Origin: Sphingomonas elodea ATCC 31461
GTDB lineage: Bacteria > Pseudomonadota > Alphaproteobacteria > Sphingomonadales > Sphingomonadaceae
Length of the DNA: 64,000 bases
Direction: 5' to 3'
Assembly (NCBI RefSeq): GCF_000226955.1
Contig: NZ_AGFU01000050.1
Coordinates: forward strand, 1-64,000
Below, piece by piece: positions 7,356 to 16,239 of the stretch. The translations under genes were made by a program, and so were the position numbers. The first letter of the stretch is position 1, and every line of letters starts with the position of its first letter. The notes beneath the pieces are model-generated. The model saw nothing but the letters and a program-made list of their open reading frames with translations. It was not told the origin of the DNA and made no database searches.

Positions 7356-9449
7356 ATGGCTAACCGCCTGATCTGGAGAGCATCCTTGCAGCTGAAGCAC
7401 GTCCTTCTGGCCTCAACCCTGTCGATTGCGGCGATCGCCGCTCCCGCCCTCAGCCGCAACCCGCAACAGGCCGCCGCGCCGAGCACCGAGGCGACCCGCT
7501 ATGGCAGCTGGGGCTTCGACATCGCCGGCATGGATCGCAGCGTGAAGCCGGGCGACGACTGGTACCGCTTCGTCAACGGCAGCTGGATGGATCGCACCAA
7601 GATCCCCGACGACCGCTCGTCCTTCGGCGCCTTCGCGGTGCTGCGCGACCTTTCCGAGATGCGGCTGCGGACCCTGATCGAAGGCTATCAGCCGACCGAC
7701 ACCGCCCATCCCGACCGCCGCAAGGCAGCGATCCTCTATCGCGGCTTCCTCGACGAGGCGGCGATCGAGAGGCTCGACGCCAAGCCGCTTCTCCAGCGGC
7801 TCCAGCCTCTCAAGGCCGCCAAGACCAAGGCCGAACTGGCGCGCCTGATGGGTGCCTCGATCGGTGGGTTCGGCGCCAGCTTCTTCGGCGTGGGCGTCAG
7901 CGACGATGCCAAGCAGCCCGATGTCTATGCGCTCTATCTGCGCCAGTCGGGCCTCGGTCTGGGCGATCGCGACCTCTATCTCGACGCGAAGTTCGCGCCC
8001 CAGGTCGCCCGCTACCGCCAGTACGTCGCGCAGCTGCTCGGCATGGCCGGCTGGCCGGACGCGGCCGCCGCGGCCGACAAGGTCGTCGCGATGGAAACCC
8101 GCATCGCCCAGGCGCACTGGACCCGCGCCCAGAGCCGGGATCGCGACAAGACCTACAACCCGGTGACCGTCGCCGCGCTGAAGGCGCAAGCGCCCGGCTT
8201 CGCCTGGGATCCGTTCTGGCAGGCCGCCGGCCTCACCAAGGCCAGCCGGGTGATCGTGGCGCAGAACAGCGCGGTGCCGAAGATCGCACAGGTCTTCGCC
8301 GACACCGATCTCGCGACGCTCAAGGCATGGGAAGCCTTCCGGATCGCGGACGATATCTCGCCGATGCTGTCGAAGCGCTTCGCCGATGCGCAGTTCGATT
8401 TCCGCTCCAAGTTCATGAACGGCCAGCCCAAGGAGCGCGAGCGCTGGAAGCGCGCCGTCTCCTTCACCGAGCGGGCGATCGGCGAGGGCGTCGGCCGCGA
8501 CTATGTCGCGCTCTATTTCCCGCCCGAGAGCAAGGCCAAGATGGACGTTCTCGTCGGCAACCTCCGCGTCGCGCTGGCGGGTCGCATCAAGAACCTCGCC
8601 TGGATGAGCCCGGCGACCAAGGAGCAGGCGCTCGCCAAGCTGCAGGGCTTCACGGTCAAGGTCGGCTATCCGACAAAGTGGCGCGACTATTCGAAGCTGG
8701 ACGTGCGCCCCGGCGATCTGGTCGGCAATGCCGAGCGTGCCGGCAGGTTCGAGTGGGACTATCGCCGCAACCGGCTGGGCGGCCCGGTCGACAAGGCCGA
8801 GTGGGGCATGACGCCGCAGACGGTCAACGCCTATTACAACTCGGTCAAGAACGAGATCGTGTTCCCGGCGGCGATCCTGCAGCCGCCTTTCTTCGATCCC
8901 AAGGCCGACGATGCGGTCAATTATGGCGGCATCGGCGGGGTGATCGGGCACGAGATCAGCCATGGTTTCGACGACCAGGGCCGCAAGTCCGACGGCAACG
9001 GCGTGCTGCGCGACTGGTGGACGCCGGAGGATGCAACCAAGTTCGAGGCGCAGGCGGTGCGGCTGGGTGCCCAGTACGAGGCCTACAGTTTCGAGGGGCT
9101 GCCCGGCCTGCACATCAACGGCCGTGCCTCGATGGGCGAGAATATCGGCGATCTGGGCGGCGTGCTGATCGCGCTCGACGCCTATCACGCGTCGCTCGGC
9201 GGCAAGCCCGCGCCCGTGCTCGACGGCTTCACCGGCGACCAGCGCTTCTTCCTCGGCTGGGGCCAGGTGTGGCGAACGCTGTTCCGCAACGAGGCGCTGC
9301 GCCAGCAGCTGGTCAGCGATCCGCACTCGCCGGGGCAGATCCGCGCGGTCAACCCGCTGCGTAACGTCGATGCCTGGTACGCCGCGTGGAACATCGATCC
9401 CAGCCAGAAGCAATATGTCGCGCCGGAAGACCGCGTCCGCATCTGGTAA
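7356..9449 (+). CDS. M13 family zinc metallopeptidase (neprilysin/PepO-like)
   Basis: 697 residues, normal for bacterial M13 enzymes. A signal sequence around residues 9-35 (LKHVLLASTLSIAAIAAPALS) directs export. The N-terminal M13 domain carries KPGDDWYRFVNGSW. The catalytic domain shows NAYYNSVKNEIVFPAAILQP, the zinc motif HEISH (about 532-536), the third ligand in GENIGDLGG (Glu about 595) and a C-terminal VDAWYAAWNI. It cleaves small peptides in the periplasm or at the cell surface. The ATG at 7356 has a weak ribosome binding site; the frame is open further upstream through the neighbouring gene's antisense. Confidence 0.93.
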   Translation: MANRLIWRASLQLKHVLLASTLSIAAIAAPALSRNPQQAAAPSTEATRYGSWGFDIAGMDRSVKPGDDWYRFVNGSWMDRTKIPDDRSSFGAFAVLRDLSEMRLRTLIEGYQPTDTAHPDRRKAAILYRGFLDEAAIERLDAKPLLQRLQPLKAAKTKAELARLMGASIGGFGASFFGVGVSDDAKQPDVYALYLRQSGLGLGDRDLYLDAKFAPQVARYRQYVAQLLGMAGWPDAAAAADKVVAMETRIAQAHWTRAQSRDRDKTYNPVTVAALKAQAPGFAWDPFWQAAGLTKASRVIVAQNSAVPKIAQVFADTDLATLKAWEAFRIADDISPMLSKRFADAQFDFRSKFMNGQPKERERWKRAVSFTERAIGEGVGRDYVALYFPPESKAKMDVLVGNLRVALAGRIKNLAWMSPATKEQALAKLQGFTVKVGYPTKWRDYSKLDVRPGDLVGNAERAGRFEWDYRRNRLGGPVDKAEWGMTPQTVNAYYNSVKNEIVFPAAILQPPFFDPKADDAVNYGGIGGVIGHEISHGFDDQGRKSDGNGVLRDWWTPEDATKFEAQAVRLGAQYEAYSFEGLPGLHINGRASMGENIGDLGGVLIALDAYHASLGGKPAPVLDGFTGDQRFFLGWGQVWRTLFRNEALRQQLVSDPHSPGQIRAVNPLRNVDAWYAAWNIDPSQKQYVAPEDRVRIW

Positions 9450-9496
9450 GACGGTGAGAGGCCGGGGGCGGCGGAGCCTCCGGCCTCTGCGCATGC

Positions 9497-9525
9497 AAAA
9501 AGGGCGCCCGCATCGGCGAGCGCCC
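9497..9525 (-). terminator. rho-independent terminator of the small lipoprotein gene
   Basis: Read on the minus strand, GGGCGC pairs with GCGCCC around a 12-base loop and is followed directly by TTTTT (9497-9501). It lies 60 bp after the stop of the lipoprotein gene. Confidence 0.75.
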
Positions 9526-9585
9526 CTCCCGGGCCCGGCTGCCTGCGTGGGAACAGCGGGCCCGATTGCCGGAAGCTTTCGGCGT

Positions 9586-9861
9586 TTACATGCCGTTCTT
9601 CAGGTTCGTATCCGGATCGTTGGTGCGCATGTCCTTGGCCTTGGCGTCGCCCTCGGCGCGGACGGCGTCCGCCTGGTTCTGCAGGTTGTCCTGCGCCGCA
9701 TCGGTGGTGGCGTTGCCGGCCATCGACTCGATATTGTCGGCGCGCGCTTCGGCGTTCGCTTCGATATTGTCGGCCGCCTGTTCGCGCGGCGTGTTGTTGC
9801 ACGCCGAAAGCGCGATAAGGCCGGCAGCAGCGCCGAGCACGAGCATCTTCTTCATCGTCAT
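9586..9861 (-). CDS. small periplasmic lipoprotein, hypothetical
   Basis: 91 residues with a lipoprotein signal peptide: MKKMLVLGAAAGLIALSAC ends in the lipobox LSAC. The mature part is a low-complexity, acidic helical segment rich in Ala, Asp, Asn and Glu with heptad-like spacing. The start may be the ATG at 9855 rather than 9861, since AAGGG is better spaced from it. Followed by its own terminator, so probably monocistronic. It resembles small sphingomonad envelope lipoproteins, but I cannot name a function. Confidence 0.72.
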   Translation of the reverse strand: MTMKKMLVLGAAAGLIALSACNNTPREQAADNIEANAEARADNIESMAGNATTDAAQDNLQNQADAVRAEGDAKAKDMRTNDPDTNLKNGM

Positions 9862-9970
9862 TGCCCTTTACGTTGGTACAGTCGGAAAACGTTGGGACCG
9901 GAAATCAACGACATGGCGCTTTGTTCCGTCGCCGTAATCCGAATGGGACGAACCGAGGCCGGATAGGCAG

Positions 9971-10225
9971 CTATCCATGGCGCGACGCCAGGACGTGCTC
10001 GAGCGCATCGGACCCATCGATACGCTCGTCGCCGAGGAAGATCACCGGCGTGGTGGCCACGCCAAATTCCTCCTTCACCGCCTCCACCTCGTCGCGGGTG
10101 CTGAGAACACGATCGTCGATGTCATAGCCGCGCTCCAGCAACAGCGCGCGGGCGCGGACGCCGAACGGGCAGACATGATCCGGGAGCGCCATCCGGTAGA
10201 GGGTCGCCTGCTTTTCCGTCGCCAT
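9971..10225 (-). CDS. glutaredoxin-like protein
   Basis: 84 residues with a thioredoxin fold: YRMALPDHVCPFGVRARALL contains the single active-site Cys19 in CPFG, followed by VATTPVIFLG with the cis-proline and the glutathione-site GSDAL. The ATG at 10225 has a strong AAAGGAGAT seven bases upstream; the frame opens 16 codons earlier. The CPFG motif is seen in monothiol glutaredoxins and GST N-terminal domains. The gap to the toxin gene on the same strand is 52 bp. Confidence 0.82.
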   Translation of the reverse strand: MATEKQATLYRMALPDHVCPFGVRARALLLERGYDIDDRVLSTRDEVEAVKEEFGVATTPVIFLGDERIDGSDALEHVLASRHG

Positions 10226-10277
10226 GCACAATCTCCTTTCCAGGCAAATGCTTGGCGACCGTCCCGGTTGCATGGCC

Positions 10278-10766
10278 TCAGCTGCGTAGGAACAGGTTGC
10301 GGAACCAGACCGGACCGCTGCGCTGGGCGGCGGCGCGCCAATCGTCCGCCGCCGCGTCGGGGTCGTAGCGGCGCGGATCGAACAGCTTCAGCCGCACGCC
10401 GCGATAGGCCGCGGCATCATAGGTGACGAGGGTCAGCGCATGTTCGAGCGCGGTGGCGGCGACCAGCGCATGGCGGTCGCTCGCCAGCGTCAGCTGTCCC
10501 CGGCGCCGCGCCACGGCCGTGTCCACCGGCAGCAAATGCGTTCCGAAGGCCGGGACCAGTTGCTCGTCGATCCAGCGACGGATCGCCCCGGCCCCGTCCC
10601 CGCGGGGCGCCCGCGCCGCCATGGCCTCGACCTCGGCGAGTGCGAGGGTCGAGACGAACAGCTGCTCCCGCGAAACGCTGTCGGCCCAGGCGATGAGGTT
10701 CTGGTCCGCCCCGCCGCTGCGCGCCTTGCGCAGATCGAGGAGCACGGCGGTGTCGAGCAGGTACAT
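10278..10766 (-). CDS. VapC-like PIN-domain toxin
   Basis: 162 residues, longer than the usual 125-140 of VapC. The PIN core is clear: MYLLDTAVLLDLRK with the first acidic residue, LALAEVEAMAARA with the second, then HALVAATALEHALTLVTYDAAAY. In typical VapC proteins an Asp precedes the ALIAATA segment; here that position appears to be His, with an Asp two residues earlier. PIN toxins are Mg-dependent ribonucleases. Its ATG follows the antitoxin TGA with no gap, so the two are translationally coupled. Confidence 0.82.
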   Translation of the reverse strand: MYLLDTAVLLDLRKARSGGADQNLIAWADSVSREQLFVSTLALAEVEAMAARAPRGDGAGAIRRWIDEQLVPAFGTHLLPVDTAVARRRGQLTLASDRHALVAATALEHALTLVTYDAAAYRGVRLKLFDPRRYDPDAAADDWRAAAQRSGPVWFRNLFLRS

Positions 10767-10985
10767 TCACCAGCGTCCGGGCTGGGAATCGACCAGGAAG
10801 GGCTCGGCCGCCGCCAGCGCGTCGACGATGCTTTCGCGCTCGCCGGTGAAAGCACGGAAGCTGGCGATGCTCATCAACACGTGCGTGGGCTTGCCGCGGT
10901 CGGTGATGAACACGGGCTCGGTGCGGGCGAATCGCTTGGCGGCGCTCACGTCCTGGTTGAATTCGCGACTGCTCAACACCTTCAT
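10767..10985 (-). CDS. Phd/YefM-type antitoxin
   Basis: 72 residues. The N-terminus MKVLSSREFNQDVSAAKRFA followed by PVFITDRGKPTHVLMSI is the Phd/YefM DNA-binding fold; the C-terminus would wrap the toxin. First gene of the toxin-antitoxin pair, with AGGTGG upstream of the ATG. Two palindromes at 11010-11038 directly upstream are likely autoregulatory operators. Confidence 0.85.
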   Translation of the reverse strand: MKVLSSREFNQDVSAAKRFARTEPVFITDRGKPTHVLMSIASFRAFTGERESIVDALAAAEPFLVDSQPGRW

Positions 10986-11009
10986 CGCCCACCTGCCCGT
11001 GCCGAAATG

Positions 11010-11038
11010 GTAGCGCTACAGTGTAGGTACGTACCTAC
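11010..11038. promoter_or_regulatory. tandem palindromic operators of the toxin-antitoxin pair
   Basis: GTAGCGCTAC (11010-11019) and GTAGGTACGTACCTAC (11023-11038) are both perfect palindromes, separated by three bases, 24 bp upstream of the antitoxin start. They share GTAG/CTAC ends. This arrangement fits cooperative binding of an antitoxin-toxin complex. On the minus strand TACACT between them could be the -10. Confidence 0.6.
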
Positions 11039-11183
11039 CTTGTGGAGCCCCGGCAACACTTGACGTCCCCTGCCGGGAAAAGTGGGCGATCGCCGGTGAT
11101 CGCCTCTTGTCGAAGCGGGTACGACACGCTTCCTAGCGCGATACGCGACGGCGCCGAGAGGCCGTGCGCACGAGGGGATCCGA

Positions 11184-12548
11184 ATGAACGAGCTGCTGAG
11201 CAGCGCATGGCACGCGCTGACCGACGTCCTGAACCCGCACGGCCCCGCCGTCCACGCCGCCAAGACCTATGCGCCCGGCGACTACAGCATCCACTTCTTC
11301 CTGCAGCTGGCGATCATCCTGCTCGCCTGCCGCGTCGTGGGCTGGGCGGGGCAGAGGTTCCTGAAGCAGCCCCAGGTGGTCGGCGAAATGATCGCCGGCG
11401 TGGTGCTCGGCCCGTCGCTGCTCGGGCTGTTCGCCCCCGATCTGCAGCTGGCGATTTTCCCCAGGGAAACGCGCAGCGTACTCTATGCCGGTGCCCAGCT
11501 GGGGGTGGGGCTCTACATGTTCATGGTCGGGCTGACGCTGCGGCTCGATCACTTCCAGTCCAAGGCGAAAAGCGCTGCGGGAGTCTCCGCCGCCGGGATC
11601 GCCGCGCCCTTCCTGCTCGCCACGCTGATCACCCCGTTCCTGCTGACCGTGCCGGGATTGTTCACACCCGGCATCAGCCAGTCCAATGCCACGCTGTTCA
11701 TGGGCGCCTGCATCGCGCTGACCGCCTTCCCGATGCTCGCGCGGATCATCAACGAGCGCGGCCTGGCAAACTCCGCGCTGGGTACCTTGTCACTCACCGC
11801 CGGCGCGTTCGACGACGCAGCCTCCTGGTGCGTGCTGGCGCTGGTGCTGGCGACGTTCGGCGCAGGCGCGGGCGTGGCCGTGCTCGCGATCGGCGGGGCG
11901 GTGCTCTATGCGGGCTTCATGCTGCTGGTCGGCCGGCACCTGCTCGCTCCGCTCGGCCGTATCGTCGAGGCACGCGGCGAGATGACCACGTCGATCCTCG
12001 CGATCACGATGATGCTGTTCTGCCTCTCTGCCTTCGTGATGGATGCGATCGGTATCCACGCCATCTTCGGCGGGTTCCTGATGGGTGTGTGCATGCCGCG
12101 CGGGCTGTTTGTCGAGGAGCTGAAGCGCAAGGTCGAGCCGCTGGCGGTGGTGCTGCTCCTGCCGATGTTCTTCACCTATTCGGGGCTCAACACCCGGATG
12201 GACATGGTCAATTCGCCGTCGCTGCTGCTGATCGCGCTCGGTATCCTGGCCGTCTCGGTGCTTGCCAAGTTCGGTGCCTGCTGGGCGGCGGCGCGGGTCG
12301 CGGGTGAGGACAACCGGACCGCGCTCGGAATCGGCGCGCTGATGAACTCGCGCGGGCTGATGGAGCTGATCATCATCAATATCGGCCTCCAGAAGGGCAT
12401 TATCGGCCCGACGCTGTTCGCGATGCTGGTGCTGATGGCGATCGTGACCACGGTGATGGCCACCCCGCTGTTCGAGGCCGTCTATGGCCGCAAGGCGCGC
12501 GAAAGCGGCGAGCTGGACGCCGTCGACGGGCAGCTGGCGGCGGTCTGA
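11184..12548 (+). CDS. cation:proton antiporter, CPA2 family (Kef/NhaS-like)
   Basis: 454 residues with about twelve membrane segments after a soluble start of 35 residues. The KQPQVVGEMIAGVVLGPSLLG, ALTAFPMLARIINERGL and TAGAFDDAASWC segments are hallmarks of the Na+/H+ exchanger family; the Asp pair in AFDDA is in the ion-binding helix. It lacks the cytoplasmic TrkA-N domain of KefB/C. The end lies three bases from the convergent halogenase gene. Ion selectivity is not predictable. Confidence 0.9.
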   Translation: MNELLSSAWHALTDVLNPHGPAVHAAKTYAPGDYSIHFFLQLAIILLACRVVGWAGQRFLKQPQVVGEMIAGVVLGPSLLGLFAPDLQLAIFPRETRSVLYAGAQLGVGLYMFMVGLTLRLDHFQSKAKSAAGVSAAGIAAPFLLATLITPFLLTVPGLFTPGISQSNATLFMGACIALTAFPMLARIINERGLANSALGTLSLTAGAFDDAASWCVLALVLATFGAGAGVAVLAIGGAVLYAGFMLLVGRHLLAPLGRIVEARGEMTTSILAITMMLFCLSAFVMDAIGIHAIFGGFLMGVCMPRGLFVEELKRKVEPLAVVLLLPMFFTYSGLNTRMDMVNSPSLLLIALGILAVSVLAKFGACWAAARVAGEDNRTALGIGALMNSRGLMELIIINIGLQKGIIGPTLFAMLVLMAIVTTVMATPLFEAVYGRKARESGELDAVDGQLAAV

Positions 12549-12551
12549 TCC

Positions 12552-14078
12552 TCAGCCCGCCAGCTGGCGGATCAGCTCGCGGTGGCCGGGCAGATCCGCC
12601 ACCGCCTGCTCGCCGAAGCTGCGGATGCGGGCGAACTGGCGCTCGGCGGCGGCGGCGTGGGGGAACCCCTCGCGAGCACCGGACAGGTCGGTGCGGAAGT
12701 CCATCCCGTAGAGGATGTACTGATAGTTGAAGAAGGCGAAGCTCTCCACGTCGAGCAGAAAGTCGAACCGGCTCGGCGGGCGGTGTCGCCATTGCTCCAG
12801 CAGCGCGCAAAGCGTGTCCGGGATGGTTGCGGGATCGCGATTGTCCCGCCAGAACGGCTCCGCTCGTCGGCTGAGACAATAATGGAGCTTTAGAAAGTCG
12901 ACGATCCGTTCGTAGCGCGCGGTCATCAGCATGTTGAAGCGGGTGGCGGGGGCGTCGATCGGGCCCGCATGGGGAAACAGCTCGGCGATCATCGCTGCCG
13001 CGGCCTCGATCAGCACGACGCCGGTCGCCTCCAGCGGCTCCAGGAATCCGCCGGACAGGCCCACCGCGACGCAGTTTTTTATCCAGGGCGAACGGCGATA
13101 GCCGGGCTCGAACCGGATCAGTCGCGCATCGTGCCGCGCGCCGCCGAGATACGCATCCAGGATCTCCGCCGCCCGATCGTCGTCGAGATGCGACGAGGAA
13201 TAGACGCATCCGATGCCGCGCGCTTGCTGGAGCCCGATATCCCAGATCCAGCCGGCCTCGTGCGCGGCGGCGATGGTGGTCGTCGCAATCGGCGCCTGCG
13301 GGTCGGCATAGGGCAGCTTGCAGGCGAGCGCGCGATCGGTGAACAGCTGGTGCCGCACCGAGGTTAGGGGCGAACCCAGTGCCTTGCCGATCAACGCCGC
13401 CTCGAAACCCGAACAATCGATGTAGAGATCGGCGGTCAGGCTGCCGTGCTCCCGCGTCTCGATCCGGTCGATCGCGCCCTCGGCATCGGTATGCGCGTCG
13501 AACGCCTCGCCCTCCAGATGCGTCACGCCCAGTTCGATCGCGCGGTCGCGCAGCAGCTGGGCCAGCCGCACCGCATCGAAATGATAGGCATAGGTGAGCG
13601 GCCCGCCGAACCCGGCTTCCTCCGCCCGCTTCGGCGCCCGCCCGCGTGCGGCAACGCGGTTCTGGATCGTCATCGCCTCGGCGAAGGGAAGCCGGGCATG
13701 GTCGGGCTGGAGCAGCCAATAGGGCACCAGACCCGCGCCCTCGGTATGGAACGGCGCCTCGAAGGGATGGAGGAAGCGGTGGCGCGTGCCATTAGGCTGC
13801 GGTGCATGCAGCCAGTCGTCGAAGCGGATGCCCTGCTTGAAGGTGGCCGAAGCACTGCGCACGAACGCCCGTTCGTCGATGCCGAGGAACTGCAGCGTCT
13901 CGCGGATCGTCGGAAAGCCGCCCTCGCCTACCCCCACAATGCCCAGCGCAGGAGATTCCAGCAGGGTGATCGCGAAACGGCGCTGATGGGCGATATCAAG
14001 ATAGCGGGCGAGATAGGCCGCGGTCAGCCAGCCCGCCGTGCCGCCGCCCAGGATCAGGATCCGCCGCTCGGGATTCAT
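12552..14078 (-). CDS. flavin-dependent tryptophan halogenase family protein
   Basis: 508 residues. The N-terminal FAD site is ILGGGTAGWLTAAYLA; VGVGEGGFPTI and the catalytic-type Lys81 in SATFKQGIRFDDW follow. The halogenase WxWxIP signature is present as WIWDIG (277-282) with Gly for Pro, and the FAD/chloride strap Glu is in GGFLEPLEATG. Start: ATG at 14078 with AAGGG. These enzymes halogenate indoles, but the many copies in Caulobacterales/Sphingomonadales lie in TonB-receptor carbohydrate loci and act on unknown substrates. Here no reductase, receptor or SapC gene is adjacent; the GH27 gene is divergent, 118 bp away. Confidence 0.9.
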   Translation of the reverse strand: MNPERRILILGGGTAGWLTAAYLARYLDIAHQRRFAITLLESPALGIVGVGEGGFPTIRETLQFLGIDERAFVRSASATFKQGIRFDDWLHAPQPNGTRHRFLHPFEAPFHTEGAGLVPYWLLQPDHARLPFAEAMTIQNRVAARGRAPKRAEEAGFGGPLTYAYHFDAVRLAQLLRDRAIELGVTHLEGEAFDAHTDAEGAIDRIETREHGSLTADLYIDCSGFEAALIGKALGSPLTSVRHQLFTDRALACKLPYADPQAPIATTTIAAAHEAGWIWDIGLQQARGIGCVYSSSHLDDDRAAEILDAYLGGARHDARLIRFEPGYRRSPWIKNCVAVGLSGGFLEPLEATGVVLIEAAAAMIAELFPHAGPIDAPATRFNMLMTARYERIVDFLKLHYCLSRRAEPFWRDNRDPATIPDTLCALLEQWRHRPPSRFDFLLDVESFAFFNYQYILYGMDFRTDLSGAREGFPHAAAAERQFARIRSFGEQAVADLPGHRELIRQLAG

Positions 14079-14196
14079 GCGGCCCTTGCTAGGGCGCGCG
14101 GGCGGCGGGGGCAATGGTCGCAGGCGCACCGAAAAGCATTTGCCTCGCCCCCGCCGCTCCGGTTAGTCCGACAAATGAAAGCGGGGGAGAGAAGAC

Positions 14197-16092
14197 ATGG
14201 CGATCAAGACCTTGGCAGGCATGACGGCCCTGCTGCTGGCATCGGCGAGCGCGCAGGCCGCCCCGCGCGATCCGCTCGCCCCCACCGGTCGCTGGTCCGC
14301 CAATACCGACGGCCGGGCGCCCACGCCGCCGATGGGCTGGAACAGCTGGAACGCCTTCGCGACCGATGTCGACGAGGAGAAGGTGCTCGCCTCGGCGCAA
14401 AGGATCGTCGACACCGGCCTCGCCGCCAAGGGCTATCGCTATGTCAATCTCGACGAGGGCTGGTGGGACCATCGCCGCGCCGACGGACGGATGCTGGTGC
14501 GCGCGGACAAGTTTCCTTCCGCCGCCACGCCCGACGGCGCCACGTCGTTCAGGCCGTTCACCGATCGGCTGCATGCAATGGGGCTGAAGGCCGGCATCTA
14601 CACCGATCTCGGCCGCAATACCTGCGCACAAGCCTATGGCCCCAACGAGCCCAACCTGCCGCGCGGCAGCGTGACCGAGCGCGAGGTGGGGCTGTACGGC
14701 CATATCGACCAGGACATCGCGCTCTATTTCGGCGCGTGGGGCTTCGACTATATCAAGATCGATGGCTGCGGCCTGCGCGCCTATGGCGAAGACAGCCCGC
14801 TGGTCCGCGCCGGACGCCACCGCGCCTTGGCGCCGCTGCTCGACCTGGAGAACGTGAACCGCTCGAACATCCCGGCAGTGCGCGGCATGTTCGAGCAGGT
14901 AAAGGCGGCGCTGGTTCGCGCCGATCCGGACGGCGACTATCTCCTCTCGCTGTGCATCTGGGGCTCGGCCAATGTCCGCGCCTGGGCCAAGGACGTGGGC
15001 AATATCTCGCGCACCAGCGACGACATCACGCCGCACTGGACGCGCCTGCTGACCAATTTCGACACCGCCGCCAGGCGGCCGCTCTACGCGCATCCCGGCT
15101 CCTGGAACGATCCCGACATGCTGTTCATCGGCAAGGGCGAGTTCGATGCCGAGCATCTGACCGAGGCGCGCTCCCACTTCGCGCTCTGGGCGATGGTCTC
15201 CGCACCGCTGCTGATCGGTGCGGACCTGCGCACGACGCCGCAATCGCTGATGGACATTTTCGGCAATGCCGCGCTGATCGCGATCGACCAGGATCCCGCC
15301 GGCAACCAGGCCGTGCTCGCCTTCGATACGGACGACTTCCAGATTCTGGTAAAGACGCTGGCGGACGGCGAGAAGGCGGTGGCGCTGTTCAACCGAACCG
15401 CCGCGCCGATCGAGGCAACCCTGACCGCCCAACATCTGAAGCTGCGCGCCGACGCGCCGATCGCGCTCACCGACGTGTGGACCGGCGCCCGTTCCAGCCT
15501 GCAGGGCGAGCGCAAGTTCAAGCTCGCCCCGCATGAGACCCTGGTATTCCGCGCGGAGGGGCCTCGGCTGCTCGCTGACGGCTTCTACCTATCCGAACTG
15601 CCCGGCATCGTGAACCCGGCGGTGGACGGGGTGACCGCGCCGATGCCCGATCCAAGCATCCACCGCGCCGTCGTCGCCTGGAGCGGCTCGCGCGGGGCCG
15701 GGCAGCGGCCGATATATGCAGGCTGGGGCGGAGCGCAGGCAGATGCCACGCCCTATGGCCGCGAACTGGAAATCGCGGGCAAGCGCCTGACCGCCGGCCT
15801 CGGCGTGCTGGCCAATTCGCGTCTCGAGGTGCGCAATCCCGGCTATCGCCAGCTCACCCTTTCGGTGGGCGTCGACGATTCCGCCACCGATGCAAGCCGT
15901 CCCGTCACGTTCACGGTCTATGGCGACCGCAAGCTGCTCGCAAGCAGCGGCCCCCTGCGGCGCGGCATGGTACCGAAGTCGCTTGCGGTGAACGTCGCCG
16001 GGGTGAAGCTTGTAGAGCTGGTCGCGCGTGCGCCCGGTGCCGTGAACGAGAAGCTGCCCGTCGTCTGGGGCGAGGCTGCCTATCACCGATGA
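14197..16092 (+). CDS. GH27 alpha-galactosidase with C-terminal NPCBM-like domain
   Basis: 631 residues. The signal peptide ends about ASAQAA. The GH27 barrel starts PTPPMGWNSWNAF; YIKIDGC holds the nucleophile Asp189, and SRTSDDI holds the acid/base Asp276. PGSWNDPDML and SAPLLIGADL are typical strand motifs. An all-beta domain follows, and residues about 470-630 form a second module with the pattern of NPCBM domains (AVVAWSGSRG, GLGVLANSRLEV, VDDSA). It would release alpha-linked galactose from oligo- or polysaccharides in the periplasm. No transporter is adjacent. Confidence 0.92.
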   Translation: MAIKTLAGMTALLLASASAQAAPRDPLAPTGRWSANTDGRAPTPPMGWNSWNAFATDVDEEKVLASAQRIVDTGLAAKGYRYVNLDEGWWDHRRADGRMLVRADKFPSAATPDGATSFRPFTDRLHAMGLKAGIYTDLGRNTCAQAYGPNEPNLPRGSVTEREVGLYGHIDQDIALYFGAWGFDYIKIDGCGLRAYGEDSPLVRAGRHRALAPLLDLENVNRSNIPAVRGMFEQVKAALVRADPDGDYLLSLCIWGSANVRAWAKDVGNISRTSDDITPHWTRLLTNFDTAARRPLYAHPGSWNDPDMLFIGKGEFDAEHLTEARSHFALWAMVSAPLLIGADLRTTPQSLMDIFGNAALIAIDQDPAGNQAVLAFDTDDFQILVKTLADGEKAVALFNRTAAPIEATLTAQHLKLRADAPIALTDVWTGARSSLQGERKFKLAPHETLVFRAEGPRLLADGFYLSELPGIVNPAVDGVTAPMPDPSIHRAVVAWSGSRGAGQRPIYAGWGGAQADATPYGRELEIAGKRLTAGLGVLANSRLEVRNPGYRQLTLSVGVDDSATDASRPVTFTVYGDRKLLASSGPLRRGMVPKSLAVNVAGVKLVELVARAPGAVNEKLPVVWGEAAYHR

Positions 16093-16239
16093 TCGTAACG
16101 CTAGTGAAATCAATGCCTAGCCATCGCTTGCTGTCATGCTTTCGCAGCTGCAGCGGGTTGTTTCGTCGTGCCATCGTGCATATCCTGGATCAGTTTTCGG
16201 GACAGGTCGTTCTGCTTCCCTAATGAGGTTCCAGCAGAT

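Noticed and set aside
7413-9494. Open minus-strand frame of 693 codons opposite the M13 peptidase
   Set aside because: Shadow of the peptidase; no motif and no ribosome binding site.
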